NCBI GenBank assembly: GCA_023228765.1
Contig: JALOAM010000072.1
Coordinates: forward strand, 1 to 15,134
DNA: 15,134 bases
Source of the DNA: Dehalococcoidia bacterium
GTDB taxonomy: Bacteria; Chloroflexota; Dehalococcoidia; UBA2979
Direction of reading: 5' to 3'
Shown here: in pieces, positions 7,678 to 13,636 of the stretch
Layout: each line of letters starts with the position of its first letter
Numbering within the stretch: position 1 is the first letter of the stretch
Made by a program: the position numbers and the translations under genes
Notes under the pieces: model-generated
Databases searched by the model: none
What the model was told of the DNA's origin: nothing
What the model saw: only the letters and a program-made list of their open reading frames with translations

Positions 7678-7701
7678 GCCCCCGCCGCCGTCAGCGGGGG
7701 C
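7678..7701 (-). promoter_or_regulatory. Strong GC hairpin in the sbp 5' leader
   Basis: GCCCCCGC and GCGGGGGC form a perfect 8-bp stem around an 8-nt loop, about 50 nt before the sbp start. No U-run follows on the leftward transcript, so it is not a standard intrinsic terminator. It could be an mRNA-stabilising structure or an attenuation element. It lies outside any gene. Confidence 0.5.
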
Positions 7702-7740
7702 CGCAGACAGGTACATGCGTCAATCCCGCTTAACATGATA

Positions 7741-7763
7741 ATTCCGATCAACATTGTCGGATT
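7741..7763. promoter_or_regulatory. Putative operator overlapping the sbp promoter
   Basis: ATTCCGA (7741-7747) and TCGGATT (7757-7763) are inverted arms with one mismatch around 9 bp. The 23-bp, AT-centred imperfect dyad is similar in size to binding sites of Rrf2-family dimers. Its right arm overlaps the -10 box of the sbp promoter (7761-7766), the usual geometry for repression. The adjacent upstream gene encodes an Rrf2 protein, the natural candidate to bind it (inference). Confidence 0.5.
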
Positions 7764-7788
7764 GTAGGAATGACGCGGCTGAATGCAA
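7761..7788 (-). promoter_or_regulatory. Sigma70-type promoter of the sbp-cysTWA operon
   Basis: Reading leftward, TTGCAT (7783-7788) is followed after 16 bp by TACAAT (7761-7766); the hexamers match the consensus at 4/6 and 5/6. It is the best promoter match in the window and lies in a locally AT-rich patch. Transcription would start near 7754, giving a leader of about 125 nt before sbp. Confidence 0.65.
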
Positions 7789-7831
7789 GAGGGCTGCCCT
7801 CGGAGGAGCCTTCGAGGATCGACAGGGAGCG

Positions 7832-7846
7832 TCGGCCAGGGGCCGA
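7832..7846 (-). other. Short hairpin between the Rrf2 gene and the sbp promoter
   Basis: TCGGCC and GGCCGA are perfect 6-bp inverted arms around 3 nt, 25 nt past the Rrf2 stop codon on the leftward transcript. No T-run follows, so it is at best a weak terminator separating the regulator from the sulfate operon. Confidence 0.3.
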
Positions 7847-7870
7847 TCAGGAGGAAGCGGGCGGTGCGGG

Positions 7871-8335
7871 TTAGATGCTGTAGCGCGGCGCGCTGTTGGA
7901 GCGCGCGTGGCGCTGGCGCTCCGCGAGGTCAGCGAAGGTGGTGTGGTCCAGGATGCCGGAGATCGCGTCGCGCACGCCCAGCCACATCTCGCGCAGCACG
8001 CACTCGTCCTCGTTTGGACAGAGGTAAGTCGCGCAGGGCTGGTGCTGGGTGCGGCTCGCGCACAGCGTGGGGGCGAGCGGGCCCTCCATCACGCGGATCA
8101 CCTCGCCGATGGTGATCTCAGACGCAGGACGCGCGAGCTGGTACCCCCCGCGCTGACCTCGTTGCGAGCGCACGAGGCGACCGGTGCGGAGGTCCTTGAA
8201 GATCTGCTCAAGGTAGTTGAACGGGATGCTCGTCCGGTCCGCGACCGCGGAGAGCGGCAGCAGTTCGCCCGCCGGCACGAACGTGAGTTCCAGCAAGGCG
8301 CGTACGGCGTAGTCGCCACGCGTGGAGAGCTTCAT
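7871..8335 (-). CDS. Rrf2-family transcriptional regulator with four clustered cysteines
   Basis: This 154-residue winged-helix regulator starts with the typical MKLSTRGDYAVRALLEL. The start at 8335 is preferred over an upstream in-frame one because GGAGG lies 4 nt before it (8340-8344). The DNA-binding wing is at about 42-68 (YLEQIFKDL...RGGYQLAR), and EITIGEVIRVMEG (73-85) follows. C92, C101, C106 and C112 form a C-x8-C-x4-C-x5-C cluster, resembling the Fe-S ligand region of IscR/NsrR-type members but with different spacing; CymR-type cysteine regulators lack this. It lies 39 nt downstream of the MFS gene and 242 nt upstream of sbp. Control of sulfur uptake in response to an Fe-S or redox signal is a reasonable inference. 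IscR-like or nitric-oxide sensing is not excluded. Confidence 0.9.
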   Translation of the reverse strand: MKLSTRGDYAVRALLELTFVPAGELLPLSAVADRTSIPFNYLEQIFKDLRTGRLVRSQRGQRGGYQLARPASEITIGEVIRVMEGPLAPTLCASRTQHQPCATYLCPNEDECVLREMWLGVRDAISGILDHTTFADLAERQRHARSNSAPRYSI

Positions 8336-8374
8336 GCCGCCTCCATCCCGCCTCAAGGATAGCCGGGCGGCCGG

Positions 8375-10132
8375 TCACCTCGTCTCGCTCGACGCGCTCC
8401 CGTTCGGCGGCATGTTCGGCCGCGGCATCCCGTTCACCGCCGCCGTCGGCGCCTGCGCGCTCCTCGGTAGTCCCCGTGGCACCTCGACGTCCGCGGGGAC
8501 CGGCGAGCGCACGCGGCTGTCCTCGGCGCCCTCGCGGTACGAGGGCAGGCGGAGCGAGGGCACGACGGCGAGGAGTGCGACCGCGGCGAGGATCAGGAAG
8601 GTCCCCTTCAGCGCACGAAGGCGGGCATTGATGTTGACCTGGACGGCCTGCCGGACCTGGTCGGATGTCGCGGTCGTGTCCTCCAGGAACTCCTCGAGCT
8701 GGTCGTTGCTGATGAAGTCGACCTGGTCCAGCGGCACCTGCGCGACGAGCGACGGCGGGAAGGCGGGGTCCTCGCTGACCTGTCCGGCGACGAATGCGCT
8801 GAGGAGCCCGATCGAGATCAGGCTCGCCAGCGCCGTGCCGAGGGCGGTCGAGAGGTTGTTCGCGGTGCCCCGCAACGCTCCGACATCACCGGCAAGCGCA
8901 GGGGGCGACGAGCTGACCAGCACGTTGAAGAGCAACGTGAGCAGCGCGCCCTCGCCGAGCCCGAGGATGATGAGCCCCGTCACCACCCTCGCCGTGCCCC
9001 ACTCGTTGCCCACGCCAAACGCGAGGATCGCAAGCCCCGTGGCGGCACTCACGAAGCCGGCACAACCGATCTGGCGAGGACTCAACTGCGGATACAGGCG
9101 CACGACGAGCACAGCGGCGCTGAAGATCGCAATGGTGTACGGGATGGTCACGACAGCCATCTGCAGGCTCGTCCGCCCCTGCACGATCTGGATGTAGAGC
9201 GGGATCAGGAAGTTCACCGCGGGGCCCAGCGCGCCCACGATCAGGAGCGCGAACGTCGCGTGACGCTCCTCACGCGAGTCGAGGATCTCGAGGTCGAGCA
9301 GCGCGGGCCGCCCGGTCCGTCCCTGGCGCAACGACCAGGCGAAGAACGACTGCCCCGCCACCAGCCCCAGGACCACGAGGAACGGCGCCGGCGACAGGCG
9401 GAGCAGCGCCACGGGCGCCTCGGGCGTGGCGGTCAGCGCCCCCCACGAGAGCATCAGGTTGATCCCGATGCTGATGAGGATCACCGAGACCGCCGCGAGC
9501 CCCGCGCCGACGAGGTCGATCCGCAGCTCGTGCCGGGGCGCGACTCGCGGGAGCTTGAGGCTCAACAACATGACGAGGATCGCGACCCCCGCGAGCAGTG
9601 CGAACGCCAGCCGCCACGTCAGCGCCGTCGCGAGGAAGCCCGTGATCAGAAACGCGAGCACGCTCGCGATCGCCGGTGTGCCGGCCAGCCAGCCGAGCGC
9701 CTCGGCCTGACTCGGGCCGGAGTAGTTCGCTGCGATCAGCACGACCAGGCAGGGGACGAGCCCGGCCGCCGCGAGGCCGGCGATGGCCTGCGCCACGACC
9801 ATCATCTCCGGGCTGCCGCTCATCGCCATCAGCAGCATGGACGCGCCGTGGATCAGCGCCGTGACCTGGAAGAGCAGCCGCGTCCCGACCCGCTTCCCGA
9901 TCAACGAGCCGAGCATCACGAACGCCGCGACCACAAGCGAGTAGACGACGAGGGCGGTCCCCACGGCCGTCGCGGGGACGTCGTACTCCTCGACGATCCC
10001 GCCGATCGAGACCGGCAGGGCCGTGACGTTAAACGCCATCTGGATCTGCGCCAGGATGATGATCACGAGCGGCAGCCGCGAAGCGCGCCCACTCGTCTCG
10101 GAGGCGGTGACGTGGACGGCGGAGTCCGTCAT
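8375..10132 (-). CDS. DHA2-type MFS transporter (14 membrane helices)
   Basis: An integral membrane protein of 585 residues whose helix count and length fit the 14-helix drug:H+ antiporter family of the major facilitator superfamily. The cytoplasmic motif-A loop after helix 2 is visible as GSLIGKRVGTRL (75-86). An antiporter-type segment GWLAGTPAIASVLAFLITG follows later in the N-terminal half. A soluble, acidic loop of about 55-60 residues precedes the last helix, and the C-terminal tail of about 50 residues is Pro-rich and polar. The ATG has no clear ribosome-binding site. The gene runs toward the Rrf2 regulator with only 39 nt between, so the two may be co-transcribed. The substrate is unknown; drug or metabolite efflux is a family-level guess. 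Confidence 0.88.
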   Translation of the reverse strand: MTDSAVHVTASETSGRASRLPLVIIILAQIQMAFNVTALPVSIGGIVEEYDVPATAVGTALVVYSLVVAAFVMLGSLIGKRVGTRLLFQVTALIHGASMLLMAMSGSPEMMVVAQAIAGLAAAGLVPCLVVLIAANYSGPSQAEALGWLAGTPAIASVLAFLITGFLATALTWRLAFALLAGVAILVMLLSLKLPRVAPRHELRIDLVGAGLAAVSVILISIGINLMLSWGALTATPEAPVALLRLSPAPFLVVLGLVAGQSFFAWSLRQGRTGRPALLDLEILDSREERHATFALLIVGALGPAVNFLIPLYIQIVQGRTSLQMAVVTIPYTIAIFSAAVLVVRLYPQLSPRQIGCAGFVSAATGLAILAFGVGNEWGTARVVTGLIILGLGEGALLTLLFNVLVSSSPPALAGDVGALRGTANNLSTALGTALASLISIGLLSAFVAGQVSEDPAFPPSLVAQVPLDQVDFISNDQLEEFLEDTTATSDQVRQAVQVNINARLRALKGTFLILAAVALLAVVPSLRLPSYREGAEDSRVRSPVPADVEVPRGLPRSAQAPTAAVNGMPRPNMPPNGSASSETR

Positions 10133-10323
10133 CGCGGGGCAGGTACCGGGGCCGGGAGGGACAAGGGGTAACGAACCATCGGCCAGCCATCCAGATCGGA
10201 GCCACCTGGTATCAGGCCCCTCGGGGACCTAACACGAGCCAGTCGCAGGAGGCCCGCTGTCACACGATGCGGTGGCCTCGGCTCAGTCCTTGCTCACACG
10301 CGCGCTGAGCCCTCCCTGAGATT

Positions 10324-10337
10324 GGGGCGATCGCCCC
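10324..10337. promoter_or_regulatory. Perfect 14-bp palindrome upstream of the receiver-like gene
   Basis: GGGGCGATCGCCCC is fully self-complementary, lies 65 bp before the start codon and sits between the shorter arms TGAGAT and ATCTCA. There is no T-run, so it is not a terminator. A dimeric regulator's operator is one possibility; the LuxR-type protein encoded downstream is a candidate ligand by position only. Confidence 0.4.
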
Positions 10338-10390
10338 ATGCCTGATCTCATCGCCCTCAGCACAATCGCGTCAGTGGGGCGGCATCGGAG

Positions 10391-10396
10391 AGGAGG
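10391..10396 (+). promoter_or_regulatory. Consensus ribosome-binding site fixing the pseudo-receiver start
   Basis: AGGAGG, 6 nt before the ATG at 10403, supports that start. Confidence 0.75.
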
Positions 10397-10402
10397 TCCG
10401 AC

Positions 10403-10969
10403 ATGGTGACGACGCACGGCGGTGCGACGGGAACGATCGAGGCGGTGCAGCCGGGGGTGACCGGCCGCGAGGCGGGTCTCGCACGAGGGCTCGTCATTGG
10501 GCATGACGCCGAATACGCGCAGTTCGTCTGTGACTCCCTGGCGGGGCGAGTGGACGTGCGCATGACGACATCGACGGAGATGGCCCTCGGGCTGCTCGTG
10601 TCGAGGGAGTACGAGGTCGTGGTGCTGGAGCACACGGCGGCGGGGGCGCTGCCGCTGCGGGCACTGCTGCGCCACATCCGCTCCCACCAGCGCGACGCCG
10701 GGGTGCTCGTCATGTCGCAGGACGGCCTGATGGCGCGCGAGATCGTCGAGTGCTTCGAGGCCGACGCCGACGATTATGTCGTCGCGCCGTTCCACCCCGC
10801 CGAGCTGGCGGCCCGGATCGCGCGCATGGTGCGCCGGGTCGAGCGAGCACGCATGACGGCCCCGGCGCGTGCCGCGCGGACGCCCCGCCCGAGGACTGCG
10901 GTCGCGGACGCCCTCGGCGGCGATGAATCAATCGTCCATCCTCAGCACGGAGCGGAGCGCGCAGCGTGA
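10403..10969 (+). CDS. Degenerate (pseudo-)receiver domain protein
   Basis: This 188-residue protein has one response-regulator receiver-like domain (about 28-145) and a short basic, Pro/Ala-rich tail. Strands beta-1 (GLVIGHDAEY), beta-3 (EYEVVVLEH), beta-4 (AGVLVMSQD) and beta-5 (ADDYVVAPF, then HPAEL) are recognisable. At the phospho-acceptor position in beta-3 there is E76, not Asp. The Lys of the usual KPF motif is A128, while Ser105 keeps the Thr/Ser position. It therefore probably cannot be phosphorylated normally, and Glu may mimic the active state (inference). No output domain is attached. AGGAGG (10391-10396) lies 6 nt before the ATG. The stop overlaps the possible GTG start of the next gene (GTGA), which suggests that the two proteins act together. 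Confidence 0.8.
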   Translation: MVTTHGGATGTIEAVQPGVTGREAGLARGLVIGHDAEYAQFVCDSLAGRVDVRMTTSTEMALGLLVSREYEVVVLEHTAAGALPLRALLRHIRSHQRDAGVLVMSQDGLMAREIVECFEADADDYVVAPFHPAELAARIARMVRRVERARMTAPARAARTPRPRTAVADALGGDESIVHPQHGAERAA

Positions 10970-12654
10970 CCTCGCCGGTGACTCCCCTGACCTCGCCGAC
11001 GCCTCTCAACCCGCAACCGTCACGGGTTGTGTACGGTAAGTGGCCCATGAGTCAGACAACTGACAGAAGCGAGACCCAGCCCGGTGCTCCTCGCACCGCG
11101 CAGCAGGCGCCGGTCATGCGCCTCGCCGACGTAGTGGCGTCCGTCTCACTCGCGACGGACCTCGCGACGGGGCAGGTGCTCGAACACGGGCTGAGGCGTG
11201 CGCTGCTGGCGGTGTGGCTCGGCGAGGAGATCGGTCTCTCGCGCGAAGCGCTGAGCGAGGTCTACTACGTCGCCCTCCTCGGCACGATCGGGTGCGCGAT
11301 GGAAGCGGCCGCCTTCTCGCAGTACGTCGAGGACGAGATCGCGGTGGGGGAGCGTCTGAGCAAGGTCGACCCGACCAGCCAGATGAAGATCGCCGCGTTC
11401 TTCCTCGGCCAGGCGGCGGCGGCGGGCGGCCCGCTGGAACGCGCGAAGAAGGTCGCCGCGGTGGCCACGAGCGGCGACCAGTCGGCGCGCGTCTGTCGCG
11501 ACGTCTCGGTCCAGATCGCGGACATGCTGGACCTCGGCCCGGCGATCCGCGCCGCCCTCGGCCAATGTCACGAGCAGTGGAACGGCAAGGGCCCGCGCGG
11601 CCTGAGCGGCGACGCGCTCAGCATGCCGATCCGGCTCTACCAGGTCGCCCGCGATGCCGAGGTGTTCTCACGCACCGGTGGCCTCGACGCCGCGCTCGCC
11701 GTCGCGCGCGACCGTTCCGGCAAGCAGTACGACCCACGGATCGTCGAGGCGTTCATCCCGAGGGCGCCCCTCCTCCTGCACCGCCTGGAGTCGGAGTCGA
11801 CCTGGGACGCCGTCCTCGCCGCCGAGCCAGTGCCGATCCGGCGCCTGACCAGTGACGAGTTCAACCACATGGCGGTCGCGATCGCGAACTTCATCGACGC
11901 GCGCTCGCCGTACACCCTCGGCCACTCGCGTGCCGTCGCCTCGCTCGCGCAGGGCGCCGCGCGCCACCTCGGACTGACCGAGGCGGAAGCGACGATCGTG
12001 GGCCGCGCCGGCCTGCTGCACGACCTCGGCCGCGCTGGTGTGCCCGTGACCACCTGGGACAAGAAGACCCCGCTGAGCCCCACCGAGCTGGAGCGCGTCA
12101 AGAAGCATCCCAGCATGACCGAGCTCATCCTCGCGCGGTCGGATGCCCTCGGACACCTCGGGACGCTGGCCGGGATGCACCACGAACGGCTCGACGGCTC
12201 CGGCTACCGAGGCCTGACCGGCTCGTTCCTCCCCGTCGCCGCGCGCATCCTCGCCACCGCCGACGCCTACCAGTCGAAGCTCGAACGCCGCCCCTACCGC
12301 GATGCCCTGCCCGAGGACGCCGCCGCCGAGTGGCTCCGCGCCGAGGCCGACGCGGGCCGCCTCGACGCCGACTCCGTCCGCGCCATCCTCGCCGCCGCCG
12401 GCCGCGAAGAGCCGAGGGTGCAAGAGCCGTGGCCCGTCGGCCTCACCGACCGCGAGGTCGAGGTGCTGCAACTGGCGGTCCAGGGCCTCTCCAACCGCGA
12501 CATCGCCTCGACGCTCGTCGTCTCCCCCAAGACCGTCGGCCGCCACATCGAACGCATCTACGAAAAGACCGGCGTCTCGACACGCGTCGGCGCGACGCTC
12601 TTCGCACTGCAGCACGGCCTGCTGGACGCGATGGCGGTCCAGCGATCGGCGTAG
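10966..12654 (+). CDS. HD-GYP-like domain protein with C-terminal LuxR helix-turn-helix
   Basis: This 562-residue protein probably acts in the cytoplasm. Residues 51-290 are a helical N-terminal region (starting MRLADVVASVSLATDL) typical of a family that joins an HD domain to a LuxR output. The HD-GYP-like domain spans about 298-440 and keeps the expected metal ligands: H320 (GHSRAVA), H352-D353 (LLHDLGR), H381, H405-H406 and D433. Two signature residues differ: the Lys of HDxGK is R356, and the Pro of GYP is R415 (HHERLDGSGYRG). The LuxR-type helix-turn-helix is at about 493-552 (LTDREVEVLQLA, SPKTVGRHIERIYEKTGVS). HD-GYP enzymes hydrolyse cyclic dinucleotides such as c-di-GMP; activity or ligand sensing here is inference. 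GTG 10966 overlaps the preceding stop; ATG at 11047 is an equally plausible start. Confidence 0.88.
   Translation: MTSPVTPLTSPTPLNPQPSRVVYGKWPMSQTTDRSETQPGAPRTAQQAPVMRLADVVASVSLATDLATGQVLEHGLRRALLAVWLGEEIGLSREALSEVYYVALLGTIGCAMEAAAFSQYVEDEIAVGERLSKVDPTSQMKIAAFFLGQAAAAGGPLERAKKVAAVATSGDQSARVCRDVSVQIADMLDLGPAIRAALGQCHEQWNGKGPRGLSGDALSMPIRLYQVARDAEVFSRTGGLDAALAVARDRSGKQYDPRIVEAFIPRAPLLLHRLESESTWDAVLAAEPVPIRRLTSDEFNHMAVAIANFIDARSPYTLGHSRAVASLAQGAARHLGLTEAEATIVGRAGLLHDLGRAGVPVTTWDKKTPLSPTELERVKKHPSMTELILARSDALGHLGTLAGMHHERLDGSGYRGLTGSFLPVAARILATADAYQSKLERRPYRDALPEDAAAEWLRAEADAGRLDADSVRAILAAAGREEPRVQEPWPVGLTDREVEVLQLAVQGLSNRDIASTLVVSPKTVGRHIERIYEKTGVSTRVGATLFALQHGLLDAMAVQRSA
11007..11029 (+). promoter_or_regulatory. 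Inverted repeat between two possible starts of the HD/LuxR gene
   Basis: CAACCCG and CGGGTTG form a 7-bp perfect stem around 9 nt, 17 nt before ATG 11047. It lies inside the Pro/Ser-rich, low-complexity N-terminal extension encoded from GTG 10966. If translation starts at 11047 this is a leader element or operator. Confidence 0.35.
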
Positions 12655-12713
12655 CCCGAGAGAGCGGTACGCGCGTCACGCATCGCCTGCCCTGGGCGGT
12701 CGAGTCGTCGGGG

Positions 12714-13400
12714 CTAGTGGAACGGCAGGCTCAGGATGCGGATGACGCCGATCAGCAGGCTCATCCCCGCGAGACCGAGCACCACGCCCCTGAGTGACGG
12801 TGAGTCGATCTTGGTCGACACGCCCCCGAAGAAGAGCGTCGAGGCGAGAAACACCGTGGCGAGCACATAGTCGTCTCCGTTCTGGTTCGCCGCTTTGCCG
12901 TCCTCCACCCGTTCTTCGGCGAAGGCCTGGAGACGGAAGGCCTCCTGCTGTCGCTGGTTCGAGTACTCCTCCATCTCGAAGGGGGTCCGAGGCGCCTCCG
13001 GGTTCACAGCCGGTTCGAGCGCCAGCCATGCGTCCAGTGCAGGACGAAACTCGGGCCGGATCAGGCGGTCGGCCAACCTCAGCGCCTCCTCGCGCGTCGT
13101 CGGATCGCCGAGCCCGTTGGGGTAGCGGAGCGAGAACGAGCTGAACGTGGTGGCGTCGTACGCGACTTGCGCACTCGCGACGTTCAGCTCCGCGACCGAC
13201 TGCGTTGTGGCCCCGCCGGCCTCCGTGAACGCGACCGCCTGGACCCCGCTCCAGCGCGTGGCCTGCCATGCGCTGAACGCGGTGAGGAGGACGGCGACCG
13301 AGAGCAGCACCGTCGCCACAAGTTCCGTCGTGCGCTGGCTCAGGAGCCAGTCAGGGCCGCCCTCGGTGGTTGGTTCGGCAGCCTGAGTGCTTCCAGCCAT
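12714..13400 (-). CDS. Unknown membrane protein with three predicted helices
   Basis: This 228-residue protein starts at ATG 13400 with GAGG 7 nt upstream. Helix 1 is at about 27-46 (ELVATVLLSVAVLLTAFSAW) and is followed by QATRWSGVQA. An extracytoplasmic or cytoplasmic soluble region (about 50-175) is rich in Ala, Glu and Gln and probably helical. Helices 2 and 3 are at about 178-195 and 204-223. The WQATRWSG segment after helix 1 resembles a group of uncharacterised proteins with a similar helix-soluble-two-helix plan that I know from Actinobacteria and Chloroflexi; no function is known to me. The frame stays open upstream into the acyl-CoA dehydrogenase gene, but that part is an antisense-phase shadow. 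It converges on the HD/LuxR gene with 59 bp between. Confidence 0.8.
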   Translation of the reverse strand: MAGSTQAAEPTTEGGPDWLLSQRTTELVATVLLSVAVLLTAFSAWQATRWSGVQAVAFTEAGGATTQSVAELNVASAQVAYDATTFSSFSLRYPNGLGDPTTREEALRLADRLIRPEFRPALDAWLALEPAVNPEAPRTPFEMEEYSNQRQQEAFRLQAFAEERVEDGKAANQNGDDYVLATVFLASTLFFGGVSTKIDSPSLRGVVLGLAGMSLLIGVIRILSLPFH

Positions 13401-13470
13401 CGGACGTCCTCGGGCCGCGCGCCAGCCTGCTCCGCGCTGCGGACCGCAGCCTGGCGGACGTGGCCCCGGG

Positions 13471-13498
13471 CACCAAGCACGGAGCACCAACCACGGAG
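13471..13498. repeat. 14-bp tandem repeat, two copies
   Basis: CACCAAGCACGGAG (13471-13484) and CACCAACCACGGAG (13485-13498) differ by one base. They lie upstream of the membrane-protein gene, between it and the acyl-CoA dehydrogenase terminator. Same period and style as the array at 281-308. Confidence 0.6.
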
Positions 13499-13577
13499 CG
13501 ACGCTATGGGCGGGCGGGAACAGGAACTGCTCAACCGACGGGCAGGCCGCGGCCACGCAACCCGCTACCCAACAACA

Positions 13578-13609
13578 CACCGCCCCTCGTCTCACGACTA
13601 GGGGCGGTG
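13578..13609 (-). terminator. Intrinsic terminator of the acyl-CoA dehydrogenase gene
   Basis: On the leftward transcript CACCGCCCCT pairs perfectly with AGGGGCGGTG (10-bp stem, 12-nt loop), followed by the U-rich stretch TGTTGTTGG. It lies 27 nt beyond the stop codon. The T-run is imperfect, as is common in GC-rich genomes. Confidence 0.7.
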
Positions 13610-13636
13610 CTGCACACGCGATGTCCGAAGGTACCG

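Larger units (their letters stand above)
10133..10402. other. Divergent intergenic region with nested inverted repeats
   Basis: This 270-bp gap separates the leftward MFS gene from the rightward receiver-like gene and should hold both promoters. No convincing -35/-10 pair was found. Visible structure: GGCTCAG (10280-10286) with CTGAGCC (10305-10311), and TGAGAT (10317-10322) with ATCTCA (10345-10350) flanking the perfect palindrome at 10324-10337. Confidence 0.5.

Noticed and set aside
7629..7754. sbp leader considered as a known SAM or other sulfur riboswitch
   Set aside because: Only one strong hairpin is visible and no recognisable riboswitch core could be identified by eye.
9260..10171. 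Rightward Arg/Asp/Gln-rich frame of 303 codons
   Set aside because: It is antisense to the 14-helix MFS gene; its charged low-complexity composition mirrors the hydrophobic codons on the other strand.
10324..10337. GCGATCGC core considered as the cyanobacterial HIP1 repeat
   Set aside because: I found no other copy in the window, and the gene content does not point to a cyanobacterium.
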